A stretch of DNA of 64,000 nt from Burkholderia sp. PAMC 26561 (GTDB lineage Bacteria; Pseudomonadota; Gammaproteobacteria; Burkholderiales; Burkholderiaceae): positions 682,001-746,000 of the forward strand of contig NZ_CP014315.1 in NCBI RefSeq assembly GCF_001557535.2, given 5' to 3'. A program made the position numbers and the translations under genes. The notes below the pieces were generated by a model. That model ran no database searches. It was given only the letters and a program-made list of their open reading frames with translations, and had not been told where the DNA came from. Position 1 is the stretch's first letter, and every line of letters starts with the position of its first letter. Of this stretch, positions 62,834 to 64,000 are shown in pieces.

Positions 62834-64000
62834 ATGAGTTTCCCCGTCGCGGGCCAAGCGCCCGATCTCAACGATCTGGACCGGCAGTTCTTCTTCCATC
62901 CGTTTACGGCGCTGAGCGATCACGAGCGCAACGGGCCGCTCGTGATGGTGAAAGGCGAGGGCGTGTGGCTGGAGGACAATCGCGGGGAGCGTTACATCGA
63001 TTCAATGGCGGGATTGTGGTGCGTCAACATTGGCTACGGACGCCGGGAAATCGCCGACGCCATGCATGCGCAGGCGCTGAAGCTGCCGTACTACCATACG
63101 TTCGCATCGATGTCGACGGACCTCCCGATCCTGCTCTCGCAGAAGCTGATCGAGATGTCGCCGGTACCCATGTCCAAGGTTTTCTTCGGCAATTCGGGTT
63201 CGGACGCGAACGATACCCAGGTCAAGCTCGTCTGGTATTACAACAACGCCCGGGGCCTGCCGCTCAAGAAAAAGATCATCGCGCGCAGGCGTGGTTATCA
63301 CGGCGTGACCGTCGTGACGGCGGGCATGACCGGCTTGCCCGGACTGCATAATGGCTTCGACCTGCCGCTGTCTTTCATCAAGCACACCACCGCACCGCAT
63401 AGGCTGTGGGAAGCCGAGCCGGGTCAGAGCGACGCCGAGTTTGTCGCAAAACTCGCGAACGACCTGGAGCAACTGATCCTTGCCGAAGGTCCCGAAACGG
63501 TCGGCGCCATGATCATGGAGCCGGTGATGGGCGCAGGCGGCGTGATCGTGCCGCCGGCCGGCTACTATCCGGCCATCCAGAAGATCCTCGACAAATACGA
63601 CATCCTGCTGATCGCCGACGAAGTGATCTGTGGCTTTGGCCGTCTGGGCACGATGTTCGGCACCGAGGCAATGGGCATGAAGCCCGACCTGATCACGGTT
63701 GCGAAGGGGGTGACATCGGCGTACGTGCCTTTGTCGGCGAGCCTGGTGTCGGAGAAAGTGTGGCAGGGCATCCGGGCCGGCAGCGACAAGCTCGGCGTGT
63801 TCGGCCACGGCTTCACGTACAGCGGCCATCCGGTCGCGGCGGCGGCGGCACTTGCGAACCTAAAGCTTATCGAAGATGAAAACCTGGTCGCGCAAGCCGG
63901 CGCGCGCGGCGAAGTAATGCACAAGCACTTGCGGGAGGCGTTTGCAAACCATCCGGCAGTGGGCGACGTGCGCGGCTTCGGGCTGATCGGCGCGGTCGAG
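62834..64000 (+). CDS. Omega-amino-acid/polyamine-pyruvate-type aminotransferase (3' end outside window)
   Basis: 389 codons visible from the ATG at 62834 (GGAGA before it), and the frame is open at the window end. Class III PLP aminotransferase. WLEDNRGERYIDSMAGLWCVNIGYG and LPYYHTFASMSTDLP resemble SpuC and other putrescine/GABA-pyruvate transaminases. GYHGVTVVTAGMTG, LIADEVICGFGRLG (Asp pairing with the PLP ring nitrogen) and LITVAKGVTSAYVPL (Schiff-base Lys) are intact. It would generate a semialdehyde for the divergently encoded dehydrogenase. Confidence 0.92.
   Translation, partial: MSFPVAGQAPDLNDLDRQFFFHPFTALSDHERNGPLVMVKGEGVWLEDNRGERYIDSMAGLWCVNIGYGRREIADAMHAQALKLPYYHTFASMSTDLPILLSQKLIEMSPVPMSKVFFGNSGSDANDTQVKLVWYYNNARGLPLKKKIIARRRGYHGVTVVTAGMTGLPGLHNGFDLPLSFIKHTTAPHRLWEAEPGQSDAEFVAKLANDLEQLILAEGPETVGAMIMEPVMGAGGVIVPPAGYYPAIQKILDKYDILLIADEVICGFGRLGTMFGTEAMGMKPDLITVAKGVTSAYVPLSASLVSEKVWQGIRAGSDKLGVFGHGFTYSGHPVAAAAALANLKLIEDENLVAQAGARGEVMHKHLREAFANHPAVGDVRGFGLIGAVE

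Overview
The window is high-GC proteobacterial chromosome, most likely Burkholderia sensu lato (Burkholderia, Paraburkholderia or Caballeronia). Supporting signs are a Burkholderia-type trimeric porin, a complete kdp locus with a KdpF-like microprotein, dense four-base-overlap operons, and many amine and amino-acid catabolic genes. No rRNA, tRNA, CRISPR array, transposase or integrase was seen. All assignments come from reading motifs; no search was run.

Layout. 1-1.6 kb: the end of a YVTN beta-propeller protein and a sterol-desaturase-family di-iron membrane enzyme. 2.0-4.7 kb: a less GC-rich cassette of two tandem PAAR proteins, an M35-like (aspzincin) metallopeptidase and a small exported protein. 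It reads as a type VI secretion (T6SS) effector/immunity module and is flanked by two near-identical copies of a terminator segment. 4.9-13.3 kb: kdp (34-codon ORF, kdpF, A, B, C, D, E) with a KdpE-like operator. 13.3-14.6 kb: poorly coding, with two doubtful small ORFs. 14.6-19.2 kb: an IclR regulator, a polar amino-acid ABC transporter fused operonically to a formimidoylglutamase-type arginase-fold enzyme (histidine use is inferred), and a GntR regulator. 19.5-22.5 kb: a secreted alpha/beta-hydrolase-domain lipoprotein with a partner lipoprotein. 22.7-24.2 kb: a chemoreceptor.

24.3-39.1 kb: a quaternary-amine (betaine-like) catabolic region. It holds a DAO-family oxidase, a LysR regulator, an OpuC-type ABC transporter, a nitrilase-family amidase, a GbcA/GbcB-type Rieske monooxygenase pair, an MmgE/PrpD protein, HcnB/HcnC-like dehydrogenase subunits and a GlxA/GbdR-type AraC regulator.

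39.3-64 kb: a second, larger catabolic region. A CUT1-type ABC transporter is followed by a DapA-family lyase, a LysA-like PLP decarboxylase, two SDRs, a fused HcnA-HcnB protein and an HcnC-like oxidase. Then come a porin, a second DapA-family lyase, an old-yellow-enzyme, another DAO oxidase, a polar amino-acid ABC transporter, two SDRs, an IclR regulator, a semialdehyde dehydrogenase and an omega-amino-acid aminotransferase running off the end. Several promoter regions here share GTGCGC/GCGCAC-type elements, suggesting one regulon, possibly governed by the resident IclR protein. The substrate is not determinable from sequence. A secondary or cyclic amino acid (hydroxyproline-like) or an omega-amino acid fits the enzyme set.
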